From positions 235,521-299,520 of the forward strand of contig NZ_JAAGSC010000041.1 of NCBI RefSeq assembly GCF_010499265.1: a DNA stretch of 64,000 nt, given 5' to 3'. The translations under genes were made by a program, and so were the position numbers. The DNA is from Wenzhouxiangella limi (GTDB taxonomy: Bacteria > Pseudomonadota > Gammaproteobacteria > Xanthomonadales > Wenzhouxiangellaceae). The notes under the pieces are model-generated. The model saw nothing but the letters and a program-made list of their open reading frames with translations, was not told the origin of the DNA and searched no databases. Positions 44,069-56,088 of this stretch are shown here, in pieces. How positions within the stretch are numbered: the first letter of the stretch is position 1; each line of letters starts with the position of its first letter.

Positions 44069-44143
44069 GCGGGCGTCGTATAATGGTTATTACCCCAGCT
44101 TCCCAAGCTGGAGATGACGGTTCGATTCCGTTCGCCCGCTCCA
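44069..44143 (+). tRNA. tRNA-Gly (anticodon CCC)
   Basis: A 75-base cloverleaf: acceptor GCGGGCG pairs with CGCCCGC, D arm contains TATAATGGTTATTA, anticodon stem CCAGC/GCTGG holds TTCCCAA (anticodon CCC), and the T arm is ACGGTTCGATTCCGT. T discriminator and encoded CCA. Confidence 0.96.
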
Positions 44144-44168
44144 GTGCTCGCGCTGCCAAGGCTTACGC

Positions 44169-45083
44169 TTATTCGATCGATTCGCCAAAGGCGACGACAC
44201 TCTCGGTAATCGCAGCCAGGTCGTAGCCGCCCTCCAGGCTCGCCACTAAGCGCCCGGAAGCGTGGTTTCTCGCGATGCCCGTCAGCTGTTCTCCGATCCA
44301 GTAGTAGTCTTCGTCCTTGAGCTGCAGCTGGGCCAGCGGGTCGCGCCAGTGGCCGTCAAAGCCCGCCGAGACCAGGACCAGCTGCGGCTTGAAGCGATCC
44401 AGTGCGGGCAGAAGATGCTCGGTCCACAGGGCCCGGAATTCATCGCTGCCCGAATTGGCGGTCAGGGTGGCGTTGACAACGTTGCTGGCTTTGGTTGTGG
44501 CCGGATCCCCGGTGCCGGGATATAAAGGTGCCTGATGCGAGGAAACGAAGAGGAAGCGCGGGTCGTCTTGCAGGATGGCCTCGGTACCGTTGCCGTGGTG
44601 GACGTCGAAGTCGACCACACCGATCCGCTTGAGGCCGTGCACGTCGGCCGCGCGGCCGGCGGCGACGGCGATGCTGTTGAGCAGGCAGAAGCCCATGGCT
44701 CGAGCCGACTCCGCGTGATGGCCTGGCGGTCGAACGGCGGCAAAAACAGCCTGGCCGGGTTGGGCCATGACCTGGTCGACGCCTCCGCAGACTGCGCCGG
44801 CGGCCAGCCGCGCTGCGCGCAGACTCCCGCGACCAATATAGGTATCGGGATCCAGGCTGAGCAGGCTGCCACTGGCATCCAGGTCGGTCAGGCTTTGCAG
44901 GTAATTAAATCCGTGCATTCTTGCCAGGTCGGTATCGTCAACGAGTTCTGCTTCACGCACTTCAGGCTGATCCAGTTGCTCGACGCCGGCTAAAGCAGCC
45001 TGCAGGCGTTCGGCGCGTTCGGGATGGCCGGCCGGGGGCGTGTGGGCCAGGCAGTCCGGGTGAGTCAGGACGATCAGGCTCAT
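44169..45083 (-). CDS. histone deacetylase-family protein
   Basis: A 304-residue arginase/deacetylase-fold enzyme. Catalytic and zinc motifs: RPPGHHAESARAMGFCLLN (His-His pair), VVDFDVHHGNGTEAIL (Asp, His ligands), FVSSHQAPLYPGTG and LVSAGFDGHWRDPL (third ligand Asp). Bacterial members act as acetylpolyamine or acetoin-type deacetylases or on acetyl-lysine; the substrate here is unknown. Its start overlaps the end of the cobalamin adenosyltransferase gene by 4 bases, so they are co-translated. Confidence 0.9.
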   Translation of the reverse strand: MSLIVLTHPDCLAHTPPAGHPERAERLQAALAGVEQLDQPEVREAELVDDTDLARMHGFNYLQSLTDLDASGSLLSLDPDTYIGRGSLRAARLAAGAVCGGVDQVMAQPGQAVFAAVRPPGHHAESARAMGFCLLNSIAVAAGRAADVHGLKRIGVVDFDVHHGNGTEAILQDDPRFLFVSSHQAPLYPGTGDPATTKASNVVNATLTANSGSDEFRALWTEHLLPALDRFKPQLVLVSAGFDGHWRDPLAQLQLKDEDYYWIGEQLTGIARNHASGRLVASLEGGYDLAAITESVVAFGESIE

Positions 45084-45631
45084 CGCTCGCGCTCGTGGTT
45101 CCAGAGCACTTCGCCGGCGCCGGAGGCGCGCGCGACCGTGCGGGCAATCACGAACAACAGGTCGGACAGGCGGTTCAGGTAGCGAATCACCGGTTCGTTG
45201 ACCGGTTCCTGGCGGGCCAGAGAAATCACTCTGCGTTCGGCGCGGCGGCAGATGGTCCGCGCAAGATGGGCCTGGGCCGCCGTCAAGCTACCGCCGGGCA
45301 GGATGAAATCCTTCAGCGGGGGCAGATCGGCGTTGAGCCGGTCCAGTTCCTTTTCGAGGCGGTCGATATGACGGTCCTGGATCATTTCCATGCCCGGTAC
45401 GCAAAGTTCACCACCCAGGTCGAACAGGTCGTGCTGGATGTCGAGCAAGACCGAGGCGATGCCATCATTGCCCATGGCCGCAATCAGCAGGCCCAGCGTG
45501 CTGTTGAGCTCGTCGACCGTGCCGTAAGCTTCCACGCGCAGGGAGTCCTTCTGAGTGCGCGAGCCGTCGCCCAGACCTGTGGTGCCGTCATCGCCGGTGC
45601 GAGTGTAGATTTTCGAAAGGCGGTTTCCCAT
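45080..45631 (-). CDS. cob(I)alamin adenosyltransferase, PduO type
   Basis: A 183-residue enzyme that makes adenosylcobalamin from ATP and cob(I)alamin. It has the N-terminal IYTRTGDDGTTGLGDGSR ATP loop, AYGTVDELNSTLG, and the C-terminal CRRAERRVISLA and YLNRLSDLLFVIAR blocks. It supplies the cofactor for AdoCbl enzymes such as methylmalonyl-CoA mutase. The propionyl-CoA synthetase gene lies just across the divergent gap, a plausible metabolic link. Confidence 0.93.
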   Translation of the reverse strand: MGNRLSKIYTRTGDDGTTGLGDGSRTQKDSLRVEAYGTVDELNSTLGLLIAAMGNDGIASVLLDIQHDLFDLGGELCVPGMEMIQDRHIDRLEKELDRLNADLPPLKDFILPGGSLTAAQAHLARTICRRAERRVISLARQEPVNEPVIRYLNRLSDLLFVIARTVARASGAGEVLWNHERER

Positions 45632-45802
45632 TGCGTTGGCCCTCTCAATTCAGGAGCGAAAATATCACAGATCGGCGCGAAATCCCGGTCTCCAACTCAC
45701 TCGATCGGAGACATTGGCGCATGATCCCATGGTCTACTGGATTGTCCTGTCAAAGAGGCTCACACTTAAAGTTGGAGTTGAACGGTTACCGGGGAGCAAC
45801 GC

Positions 45803-47695
45803 ATGTCATCATCCAGCTACCAAGAGCACTTCAGTCGCGCCGCCAGTGATCCGGACGGCTTCTGGCTGGAGCAGGCCAGGCGCATACGCTGGTTTCGTGC
45901 TCCCGGTCAGGGACATTCACCTGCTGCTCAAGGCGGCATCCAGTGGTTTGCCGACGGCGAACTGAACACCGCCTGGCTTGCCCTCGACGCTCATGTCCAG
46001 GCCGGGCGCGGCGAGCAGTCAGCGCTAATCTATGACTCGCCGGTCACCGGCACTCAGCAACGGCTGAGCTACGCTGAGCTGACCGGGCGGGTGGCACGCT
46101 TTGCTGGTGCGCTGGCCGGCCTGGGGGTGGGCCGGGGTGACCGGGTGGTGATTTACATGCCGATGGTGCCTGAGGCGGTGATTGGCATGCTGGCTTGTGC
46201 CCGGCTGGGCGCGGTGCATTCCGTGGTCTTCGGTGGCTTCGCACCGCACGAGTTGGCCATCCGCATCGACGACGCTCGACCGAAGGTCGTGCTGTCGGCC
46301 TCCTGCGGTATCGAAGTTGACCGGATCATTCCCTACAAACCCCTGCTTGATGCCGCTTTGGCGCAGGCCGAGCATACGCCGGGGGCGACGGTTGTCTTGC
46401 AGCGCTCGCCGGCTCGGGCCGGCTTGCAGCCCGGCCGTGACCATGACTGGACCGCGCTGGAAGCAGCCTCCGCGCCTGCCGAGCCGGTGCCGGTGCGCGG
46501 CAGCGATCCGCTGTACATCCTCTACACCTCCGGGACGACAGGCAAGCCCAAGGGCGTGGTCCGCGACAACGGCGGTCATGCCGTGGCCATGCACTACAGC
46601 ATGGAGGTGGTGTACGGCATGCAGCCCGGCGAGGTTTTTTGGGCAGCCTCGGATGTTGGCTGGGTGGTCGGTCATTCCTATATCGTTTACGCGCCACTGA
46701 TTTACGGCTGTACGACGGTGCTCTACGAAGGCAAACCGGTGCGAACGCCCGATGCGGGCGCGTTCTGGCGCGTGATCAGTGAACACCGCGTGGCCGGCAT
46801 GTTCACCGCACCCACCGCTTTTCGGGCGATCCGAAAGGAAGACCCGGACGGCGCGCTCATGAGCCAGTACGATCTGTCCTGTCTGCGGCGGCTGTTCCTT
46901 GCCGGCGAACGGCTGGACCCACCGACCTACGAATGGCTCAAGCAACGTACCGGCCTGCCGGTGCTGGATCACTGGTGGCAGACCGAGACCGGTTGGGCGA
47001 TCGCCTGCAACCCGGTGGGTCTGGAGTATTTTCCGGAAAAGCCCGGCTCGGCCACCCGACCCACACCGGGCTTTCAGGTCGAGATCCTCGACCCGGACGG
47101 GGCGCCGTGTTCGACGGGACAGCAGGGCGCGGTGTGCGTCCGCCAGCCCTTGCCGCCAGGCTGCCTGCTGGGTATCTGGGAGGATCCGGAACGTTTTCGG
47201 TCGGCCTATCTGGAGCGCTACCCGGGCTACTATCTGAGCGGCGACGGTGGCTATATTGACGCCGAAGGCGACCTGTTCGTGATGGGGCGGATGGATGACG
47301 TGATCAACGTAGCCGGCCACCGGCTTTCGACCGGCGAGCTGGAGGAAATCGTCGCCTCGCACCCCGCGGTGGCCGAGTGCGCGGTATTCGGCATCAGTGA
47401 TGAACTCAAAGGTCAGCTGCCGCTGGGGCTGGTGGTGCTCAAGGACGGCTGTACCCAGGCAGCCCGGGAAGTCAGTACTGAACTGATCGCCCTGGTTCGA
47501 GAAAAAGTGGGCGCCGTGGCCTGTTTTCGACAGGCCGTAGTGGTCCATCGCCTGCCCAAGACGCGTTCCGGGAAAATTCTGCGGCGCACGCTGCGCGATC
47601 TGGCCGATGGTGAGCCGGTGGCAGTACCCTCGACCATCGACGATCCGGCCATTCTCGAAGAAATCCGTTCCTCTCTGGCGGCCAGATCCGGTTAG
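45803..47695 (+). CDS. prpE: propionyl-CoA synthetase-like acyl-CoA ligase
   Basis: A 630-residue member of the ANL superfamily, close to PrpE in overall sequence: FDARIRWF-type opening (QARRIRWFRAPG), P-loop YTSGTTGKPKGVV, DVGWVVGHSYIVYAPL, DHWWQTETGWAI and the hinge/lysine region MGRMDDVINVAGHRLSTGE with catalytic Lys in PKTRSGKILRR. It activates propionate (or acetate) through an acyl-AMP. Upstream is a 171-base gap to the divergent adenosyltransferase gene, in which I see nothing definite. Acetyl-CoA synthetase is the main alternative, but the WVVGHSYIVYAPL block favours PrpE. Confidence 0.88.
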   Translation: MSSSSYQEHFSRAASDPDGFWLEQARRIRWFRAPGQGHSPAAQGGIQWFADGELNTAWLALDAHVQAGRGEQSALIYDSPVTGTQQRLSYAELTGRVARFAGALAGLGVGRGDRVVIYMPMVPEAVIGMLACARLGAVHSVVFGGFAPHELAIRIDDARPKVVLSASCGIEVDRIIPYKPLLDAALAQAEHTPGATVVLQRSPARAGLQPGRDHDWTALEAASAPAEPVPVRGSDPLYILYTSGTTGKPKGVVRDNGGHAVAMHYSMEVVYGMQPGEVFWAASDVGWVVGHSYIVYAPLIYGCTTVLYEGKPVRTPDAGAFWRVISEHRVAGMFTAPTAFRAIRKEDPDGALMSQYDLSCLRRLFLAGERLDPPTYEWLKQRTGLPVLDHWWQTETGWAIACNPVGLEYFPEKPGSATRPTPGFQVEILDPDGAPCSTGQQGAVCVRQPLPPGCLLGIWEDPERFRSAYLERYPGYYLSGDGGYIDAEGDLFVMGRMDDVINVAGHRLSTGELEEIVASHPAVAECAVFGISDELKGQLPLGLVVLKDGCTQAAREVSTELIALVREKVGAVACFRQAVVVHRLPKTRSGKILRRTLRDLADGEPVAVPSTIDDPAILEEIRSSLAARSG

Positions 47696-47722
47696 CACGC
47701 CAGCCGCGCCCGGTGCGCGACG

Positions 47723-47750
47723 CTTGATTCTCGCTGAATCGACCCCATCC
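47723..47750 (+). promoter_or_regulatory. sigma-32 heat-shock promoter of clpB
   Basis: CTTGATT (47723-47729), a 13-base spacer and CCCCATCC (47743-47750) match the sigma-32 consensus (CTTGAAA, 13-17, CCCCATNT) at 12 of 14 specified positions. It lies 39 bases ahead of the clpB start, so heat induction is likely. Confidence 0.75.
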
Positions 47751-47789
47751 TGTGGATAAGTCAATTATTTGCAAAAGGGTCAAGCCGTT

Positions 47790-50363
<2,574 letters not shown>

Positions 50364-50465
50364 TGGTGCACACGGAGCGAAGCGTGCCCTGACGCAGTGA
50401 TCGGGCCGAAAGGCGATCCGGTCGGCCAGCAGGCGCGCACCGATCATCAGCACAAGCAGATTCGG

Positions 50466-51173
50466 CTAGTCGAGGATGTACTCGATGGTGGTCACCACCC
50501 GAACCACTTTGACTTCCGGCGTCGACGGGTCGCGTTCGTTGATCGAGAAAAAGCCCTGCCGGGCCGAGCGGATCGGGCCAATGCCGGCGTCGGAATCGGC
50601 GGCGAACTGGTCGGCGGCGCGGCGGGCGTCGGCGGTGGCCTCGGCGATCATTTCCGGCTTGATGTCTTCCAGGCCCGTGAACAGGAACTGCGCGGCCTGG
50701 CCCCAGCCCGGGGTCAGCACCACGCCCTGGCCGACCAGCTCGGCGGCGTCCTGCAGGGCCGATCGGGTGGCCTCGACGCGATCGGTTTTCAGGGTCAGGC
50801 CGCGCTCGGCGGTGTAGCGGTTGGCGGGTCGCTGGCTGCCCGAGGCGTGGATCCACTGATCGTTGATGCGCGGCGGGTTGCGGGTGATCTCGTCGTCGCT
50901 GAAGCCGCGCAGCTTGAGAAAGGCGATCACCGATTCGTCGGCCTGGTCCATGGCCAGCCGCAATCCGTCGAGCGAACTGGCGGCCAGCTGATAGTTGATC
51001 GGCCAGATGGCCAGGTCGGCGGCCACCTCGCGCTCGGCCAGGCCCTTGACCTCGACGTAGCGGTCGCTGATGCGGAAGTCGCGCACGGCACCGCCGATGA
51101 CGATGCTGGCCAATACCAGCCCGATCGCGATCACGGCAGCGGGAATCCAACGGTCGTTGTTCATGCTGTCCAT
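50466..51173 (-). CDS. SIMPL-domain (DUF541) membrane-anchored protein
   Basis: A 235-residue protein. ATG at 51173 (or 51164) starts a short polar lead and one membrane helix (WIPAAVIAIGLVLASIVIGG), so the rest is periplasmic. The body matches the SIMPL/DUF541 pattern: RYVEVKGLAEREVAADLAIWPI near the start, and ARRAADQFAADSDAGIGPI near the end. The role of such proteins is poorly known. The 102-base gap upstream of its end to clpB contains nothing definite. It diverges from tpiA. Confidence 0.82.
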   Translation of the reverse strand: MDSMNNDRWIPAAVIAIGLVLASIVIGGAVRDFRISDRYVEVKGLAEREVAADLAIWPINYQLAASSLDGLRLAMDQADESVIAFLKLRGFSDDEITRNPPRINDQWIHASGSQRPANRYTAERGLTLKTDRVEATRSALQDAAELVGQGVVLTPGWGQAAQFLFTGLEDIKPEMIAEATADARRAADQFAADSDAGIGPIRSARQGFFSINERDPSTPEVKVVRVVTTIEYILD

Positions 51174-51261
51174 GATAACTGCTGTCGACGGCGCCGGGCT
51201 TGTTGCGCCCGCCATACTCGGCTCGTATCCTAAGCGCTCACCGCAGACGGAGCCCAAAAGC

Positions 51262-52023
51262 ATGCGCAAGCCGCTGATTGCCGGAAACTGGAAGATGAAC
51301 GGCAGCCGCTCAGAGACCCGTGAGTTACTGGCCGGCATACAGCACGGCCTCGGCGAAGGATTTCCGTTCGAGGTTATGGTCATTCCGCCCTATCCCTACC
51401 TGCAGCTTGCTGCAGGTCTGGTCAAGCACGACGGGCTGGTTCTGGGCGCGCAGGATCTCAGCCCCCATGCCGGTGGGGCCTACACCGGTGAAGTGTCGGG
51501 TGCGATGCTGGTCGACTGCGGCTGCCGGGCCGTTTTGGTCGGGCATTCCGAGCGGCGCAGCCTGCATGGCGAAACCGATGCCGACGTGGCCGCCAAGTTC
51601 CGCGCTGCCGTCCAGATCGGTCTGACGCCGGTGCTGTGCGTAGGTGAAACCCTGGCCGAGCGCGAACAGGGACAGACCGAGGCCGTGGTCTCGCGCCAGC
51701 TCGAGCGCGTGCTGCAGGCGGCGGGAATCGTCGCCTTCGCCTCGGCCGTCGTGGCCTACGAGCCAGTCTGGGCCATTGGAACCGGCAAGACGGCCACGCC
51801 GGCCCAGGCCCAGGAAGTCCATGCAGTGATTCGGGCGCAATTGGCCAGCGAGGATGCTACAATAGGCGGTCTGGTTCGGATTTTGTACGGTGGCAGCGTC
51901 AAGCCTGACAACGCCGCCGAGATTTTCGCTCAGCAGGATATCGACGGTGGTCTGATCGGCGGTGCGTCGCTTGACGCCGACTCCTTCGTCGCCATCTGTC
52001 GAGCGGCTCAACAAGGATTGTGA
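51262..52023 (+). CDS. tpiA: triosephosphate isomerase
   Basis: A 253-residue glycolytic TIM barrel. Catalytic residues are visible: Lys in NWKMNG, His in VGHSERR and Glu in AYEPVWAIGTGKTA; the phosphate-binding LYGGSVKPDNA follows. The ATG at 51262 begins right at the conserved MRKPLIAGNWKMN; the longer frame overlaps the SIMPL gene. It heads the tpiA-secG-tRNA-Leu-nuo block common in gammaproteobacteria. Confidence 0.97.
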   Translation: MRKPLIAGNWKMNGSRSETRELLAGIQHGLGEGFPFEVMVIPPYPYLQLAAGLVKHDGLVLGAQDLSPHAGGAYTGEVSGAMLVDCGCRAVLVGHSERRSLHGETDADVAAKFRAAVQIGLTPVLCVGETLAEREQGQTEAVVSRQLERVLQAAGIVAFASAVVAYEPVWAIGTGKTATPAQAQEVHAVIRAQLASEDATIGGLVRILYGGSVKPDNAAEIFAQQDIDGGLIGGASLDADSFVAICRAAQQGL

Positions 52024-52036
52024 CGGTTCAACATCA

Positions 52037-52462
52037 ATGTTGTATACGGTTCTGATTGTTTTGCACGTCGTTCTGGCTGCGGGGTTGATCGCCCTGGTGC
52101 TGGTTCAACGTGGGCCTGGTGCGACCATGGGCGCGGCCTTCGGGGCAGGCGCCTCGGGCACGGTGTTCGGTTCGCGGGGGTCAGCGAGCTTCCTGACCCG
52201 TCTGACCACCTGGCTGGGCGTGGGTTTTTTCGCGATCAGCCTGTCGATGGCGGTCATTGCCGCGCGCAGCGGCGGGATCACCGAGGCGCCGGATGACCTG
52301 GGCGTAGTCGAAGGGATCCAGACCCTGCCGCCGGCCGAGCAAATCGAGGAGCAGGAGCCAGCCGACGATGCGTTCTTGCCGCTGCCGGGTGAGGCCGAAA
52401 GCGAGAGCTCGCAGGGCGAGGCCGAAACACCGGATGAGCCTGCCCAGCCACCGCCTGATTGA
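52037..52462 (+). CDS. secG: preprotein translocase subunit SecG
   Basis: A 141-residue protein with two membrane helices (LYTVLIVLHVVLAAGLIALVL; FLTRLTTWLGVGFFAISLSMAV) joined by the conserved VQRGPGATMGAAFGAG loop. The tail is long, acidic and Pro-rich (to residue 141), longer than in E. coli SecG (110). SecG helps SecYE-SecA translocation. ATG at 52037 is 13 bases after tpiA. Confidence 0.93.
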   Translation: MLYTVLIVLHVVLAAGLIALVLVQRGPGATMGAAFGAGASGTVFGSRGSASFLTRLTTWLGVGFFAISLSMAVIAARSGGITEAPDDLGVVEGIQTLPPAEQIEEQEPADDAFLPLPGEAESESSQGEAETPDEPAQPPPD

Positions 52463-52508
52463 CGGCCCGGCCGCTGCCGGGCTGTTAAGTTGTTCACCTG
52501 ATCTTGTT

Positions 52509-52593
52509 GCCGAAGTGGTGGAATTGGTAGACACGCTGTCTTGAGGGGGCAGTGGCGAAAGCCGTGCCGGTTCGAGTCCGGCCTTCGGCACCA
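52509..52593 (+). tRNA. tRNA-Leu (anticodon GAG)
   Basis: An 85-base class II tRNA: acceptor GCCGAAG/CTTCGGC, D arm with GAATTGGTAGAC, anticodon stem CTGTC/GGCAG holding TTGAGGG (anticodon GAG), a long variable arm (TGGCGAAAGCCG) and a T arm CCGGTTCGAGTCCGG. CCA is encoded. Its place between secG and nuoA is conserved in many gammaproteobacteria. Confidence 0.96.
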
Positions 52594-52685
52594 AACTCAA
52601 CAGGAAAAGGGGTCGGGCAGTAGCGCTGGTAACGGCGCTTCTCGCTGTTCGATTTTCTTTTCCCGTATTGAACGATGGAGAGCGC

Positions 52686-53042
52686 ATGCTGACCGATTAC
52701 TTGCCCATCCTGGTGTTCCTGGTCGTCGGAATGGGCATGGGCGTGGTCCTGCTGCTGGCCGGCGGAATCCTGGGATCGCGCAACCCCTCCCGGGCCAAGG
52801 ATTCGGCGTTCGAATGCGGCTTCGAGGCCTTCGACGACTCGCGCATGCAGTTTGACGTGCGGTTTTATCTGGTTGCCATCCTGTTCATCATTTTCGATCT
52901 GGAAATCGCTTTCCTGTTTCCCTGGGCGGTGGTGCTGGACGAAATCGGACTGACCGGGCTCGTGGCCATGGGCGTGTTTTTGCTGATTCTGGTCATCGGT
53001 TTCGTCTACGAATGGAAGAAAGGAGCGCTGGAATGGGAATAA
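52686..53042 (+). CDS. nuoA: NADH-quinone oxidoreductase subunit A
   Basis: A 118-residue membrane subunit with three helices and the conserved [38 protein letters not shown] region, whose first loop (CGFE) lies by the quinone site; I give it in short form: ECGFE...FDVRFYL...[14 protein letters not shown] at 52686 follows a GGAG; a longer frame has a TTG. Its end overlaps nuoB by 10 bases. Confidence 0.95.
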   Translation: MLTDYLPILVFLVVGMGMGVVLLLAGGILGSRNPSRAKDSAFECGFEAFDDSRMQFDVRFYLVAILFIIFDLEIAFLFPWAVVLDEIGLTGLVAMGVFLLILVIGFVYEWKKGALEWE

Positions 53043-53578
53043 GCACCTTGCTCCATAACCCGGAGCCGGAAGGCATCGTCGACGACATCCTGCGTCCGGG
53101 CAACGACAATCCGCTCATTGAGCGAGGCTTCGCCACGACCAGCGTGGATGCGCTGATCAACTGGGCGCGCACCGGCTCGATGTGGCCGGTCACCTTCGGT
53201 CTGGCCTGCTGCGCGATCGAGATGATGCATTCGGCGGCGTCGCGCTACGACATCGACCGCTTCGGCATGGTCTTTCGACCCAGCCCGCGCCAGTCCGACG
53301 TCATGATTGTGGCCGGCACTCTGGTCAACAAGATGGCCCCGGCGCTGCGTCGGGTCTACGATCAGATGGCCGACCCGAAATGGGTGATTTCCATGGGTTC
53401 GTGTGCCAACGGCGGCGGCTACTACCACTACTCCTACTCGGTCACCCGCGGCTGCGACCGGATCGTGCCGGTCGATGTCTACGTGCCCGGCTGCCCGCCG
53501 ACGGCAGAAGCGCTGGTCTACGGCATCCTGCAGCTGCAGAAAAAGATCCGTCGGACCAACACGATTGCCCGCGCATGA
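53033..53578 (+). CDS. nuoB: NADH-quinone oxidoreductase subunit B
   Basis: A 181-residue subunit that holds cluster N2, the electron donor to ubiquinone. Its four Cys ligands are Cys59 and Cys60 ([10 protein letters not shown]), Cys124 ([10 protein letters not shown]) and Cys154 ([11 protein letters not shown]). ATG at 53033 lies within the nuoA tail. ATGA couples it to nuoC. Confidence 0.97.
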   Translation: MGISTLLHNPEPEGIVDDILRPGNDNPLIERGFATTSVDALINWARTGSMWPVTFGLACCAIEMMHSAASRYDIDRFGMVFRPSPRQSDVMIVAGTLVNKMAPALRRVYDQMADPKWVISMGSCANGGGYYHYSYSVTRGCDRIVPVDVYVPGCPPTAEALVYGILQLQKKIRRTNTIARA

Positions 53579-54309
53579 GTGCTTTCAGCCCGCGCAACGA
53601 GACCCTGGCGCAGCAGCTGCGCGAAGTGTTCGGCGACAAGATTGCCGAGCTGATCGAGCACCGGCGCCAGCTGACCGCGGTGGTTCCGGCCGAGCACTGG
53701 CTGGATGTGGCCTGGCAGCTGCGCGATGATCCGCGCTTTGCCTTCCAGCAGCTGATCGATCTGTGCGGCGTCGATTACCTGGGCTACGGCGACGACGAAT
53801 GGGAGACCGCTGAGGCCAGTGGCTCGGGGTTCTCGCGCGGGGTCGATGCGGCCGGCCCGGGCCGGTTCAGCTGGGATGAGCGGCCGGAAGCCGAAGACTT
53901 TCCGAACCGCTTTGCCGCGGTTGTCCAGTTGCTCAGCCAGGCCCACAACCGTCGCCTTCGGCTGCGCTGCTACGCGCCGGCCGATGATTTGCCGGTGGTA
54001 CCGTCGCTGATCGAGGTCTGGAGTTCGGCCAACTGGTTCGAGCGCGAGGCCTTCGACCTGTTCGGCATCATCTTCGAGGGCCACCCGGATCTGCGCCGCA
54101 TCCTCACCGACTACGGCTTCATCGGTCATCCGTTCCGCAAGGATTTTCCGCTGGTGGGCAACGTGGCGGTGCGCTATGACGAGGAAAAAGAGCGCGTGGT
54201 GTATGAACCGGTGGAGATCGAACCGCGGGTGGGCGTGCCGCGCGTGGTTAGACGCGACAGTCGCTACGTGGACATGCCGCGCGGTGAGAGCGAGGACCAG
54301 CCGGCATGA
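53575..54309 (+). CDS. nuoC: NADH-quinone oxidoreductase subunit C
   Basis: A 244-residue hydrophilic subunit of the connecting arm. The conserved C-terminal half shows [20 protein letters not shown] and [17 protein letters not shown] Gly/Pro-rich insert (about residues 75-95, [19 protein letters not shown]) is more than in E. coli. ATG at 53575 overlaps the nuoB stop; the end overlaps nuoD (ATGA). NuoC and NuoD are separate here, not fused as in E. coli. Confidence 0.95.
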   Translation: MSAFSPRNETLAQQLREVFGDKIAELIEHRRQLTAVVPAEHWLDVAWQLRDDPRFAFQQLIDLCGVDYLGYGDDEWETAEASGSGFSRGVDAAGPGRFSWDERPEAEDFPNRFAAVVQLLSQAHNRRLRLRCYAPADDLPVVPSLIEVWSSANWFEREAFDLFGIIFEGHPDLRRILTDYGFIGHPFRKDFPLVGNVAVRYDEEKERVVYEPVEIEPRVGVPRVVRRDSRYVDMPRGESEDQPA

Positions 54310-55559
54310 GCGAGATCCGCAACTTCACCCTGAACTTCGGCCCCCAGCACCCGGCCGCGCACGGCGCCCTGCGCCTGATCCTGGAGCTCAACGGCGAGAC
54401 CGTCGAGCGCGCCGATCCGCACATCGGCCTGCTGCATCGGGCGACCGAAAAGCTTGCCGAAACCAAGCCGTTCAACCATTCCATCGGCTACATGGACCGG
54501 CTGGACTACATGTCGATGATGTGCAACGAGCACGCCTATGTGCGCGCCATCGAGCATCTGCTCGACATTGAGGCACCGGAGCGGGCCCAGTACATCCGCA
54601 CCATGTACGACGAAATCACCCGCATCTTAAACCACTTGATGTGGGTGGCCTCCAACGCGCTCGACCTGGGCGCCATGACGGTGTTTCTCTGGGCTTTCCG
54701 CGAGCGCGAAGGCCTGCTGGACGCATACGAGGCGGTCTCGGGAGCGCGCATGCACCCGACCTATTACCGCCCGGGCGGCGTCTACCGCGACCTGCCCGAG
54801 CAGATGCCCAAGCTGGCCGAGTCGCGCTGGCGCAAGGGCCAGGATTTAGAGCGCATGAACCGCTGGCGCAACGGTTCGTTGCTCGATTACCTTGAAGCCT
54901 TCACCGGTGACTTCTTCGACCGGGTCGACGACTACGAAACCATGCTGACCGACAATCGGATCTGGAAGCAGCGCACGGTCGGTATCGGCGAGGTCTCGCC
55001 GGAGCGCGCCCTGCAGATGGGTTTCACCGGCCCGATGCTGCGCGGCAGCGGGGTGGCCTGGGACCTGCGCAAAAAACAGCCCTACGCCAAGTACGCCGAC
55101 GTCGACTTCGATATTCCGGTCGGCAGCAACGGCGACTGCTACGACCGCTACCTGGTGCGGATCGAGGAGTGTCGGCAATCGGCGCGGATCATCCAGCAGT
55201 GCATCGCCTGGCTGCGCGCCAACCCGGGGCCGGTGATGCTGAAGAACTTCAAGGTCTCGCCGCCGACCCGGACCGAGATGAAGGACGACATGGAAGCCCT
55301 GATCCATCACTTCAAACTCTTTACCGAAGGCTACTGCGTGCCCGAAGGCGAGGCCTACGCGGCCATCGAGGCGCCCAAGGGCGAGTTCGGCTGCTACCTG
55401 ATCTCCGACGGGGCCAACAAACCCTTCCGTGTTCATCTGCGTGGCCCGGCCTTTGTTCACTTGTCGGCCATGGACGAGATGGCACGCGGCCACATGCTGT
55501 CCGACATACCGGCGCTGATCGCGACCCAGGATATCGTGCTCGGGGAGGTTGACCGATGA
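54306..55559 (+). CDS. nuoD: NADH-quinone oxidoreductase subunit D
   Basis: A 417-residue 49-kDa subunit that lines the quinone pocket. The signatures are [14 protein letters not shown] (quinone-site His), [31 protein letters not shown] and the C-terminal DIVLGEVDR ending with the invariant Asp-Arg. It overlaps nuoC and nuoE by 4 bases each. Confidence 0.97.
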   Translation: MSEIRNFTLNFGPQHPAAHGALRLILELNGETVERADPHIGLLHRATEKLAETKPFNHSIGYMDRLDYMSMMCNEHAYVRAIEHLLDIEAPERAQYIRTMYDEITRILNHLMWVASNALDLGAMTVFLWAFREREGLLDAYEAVSGARMHPTYYRPGGVYRDLPEQMPKLAESRWRKGQDLERMNRWRNGSLLDYLEAFTGDFFDRVDDYETMLTDNRIWKQRTVGIGEVSPERALQMGFTGPMLRGSGVAWDLRKKQPYAKYADVDFDIPVGSNGDCYDRYLVRIEECRQSARIIQQCIAWLRANPGPVMLKNFKVSPPTRTEMKDDMEALIHHFKLFTEGYCVPEGEAYAAIEAPKGEFGCYLISDGANKPFRVHLRGPAFVHLSAMDEMARGHMLSDIPALIATQDIVLGEVDR

Positions 55560-56083
55560 GCCTGCAGGCGACCGAGCGCCCGGTGGTCGGCAAGGCCGAG
55601 CTGCTCGAAGACACCACCCGTCAAACCATCGATCACTGGGTTAGCAAGTTTCCGGAAGGTCTGGAAGGCCGGCGCTCGGCCCTGATCCAGGCGCTGTATG
55701 CCGCCCAGCGGCAAAACGGCGGCTGGCTGTCCAGCGAACTGATGGACGCGGTAGCCGATTACCTCGACGTGCCCCCGGTCTGGGCCTACGAGGTCGCCAA
55801 CTTCTACTCCATGCTCGAAACCCGGCCGGTCGGACGCCACTCGATTTCGATCTGCACCAATATCTCGTGCATGCTGTGCGGCGCCGACAAGGTGGTCGAG
55901 CAGGTCGAAAACAAGCTCGGCATCAAGATGGGCCAGAGCACGCCCGATGGACGCGTGTTTCTGAAGATCGAGGAGGAGTGCGTTGCCGCCTGCGTCGGCG
56001 CGCCGATGATGATCGTCGACGGCCACTACCACGAAAACCTCACGCCTGAGAGGATCGACGAGATCCTCGATGGACTGGAGTGA
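55556..56083 (+). CDS. nuoE: NADH-quinone oxidoreductase subunit E
   Basis: A 175-residue 24-kDa subunit with [2Fe-2S] cluster N1a. Its Cys ligands are in [11 protein letters not shown] and [13 protein letters not shown]. The N-terminal helical half ([19 protein letters not shown]) and [13 protein letters not shown] are usual. It forms the NADH module with NuoF and NuoG. Confidence 0.96.
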   Translation: MSLQATERPVVGKAELLEDTTRQTIDHWVSKFPEGLEGRRSALIQALYAAQRQNGGWLSSELMDAVADYLDVPPVWAYEVANFYSMLETRPVGRHSISICTNISCMLCGADKVVEQVENKLGIKMGQSTPDGRVFLKIEEECVAACVGAPMMIVDGHYHENLTPERIDEILDGLE

Positions 56084-56088
56084 TCGCC

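Noticed and set aside
46025-47764. Long minus-strand ORF opposite prpE
   Set aside because: Antisense shadow; the plus strand holds every acyl-CoA ligase motif.
53182-53574. Longer nuoC frame beginning inside nuoB
   Set aside because: The extra 131 residues are an out-of-frame reading of nuoB; the ATG at 53575 overlaps the nuoB stop in the usual way.
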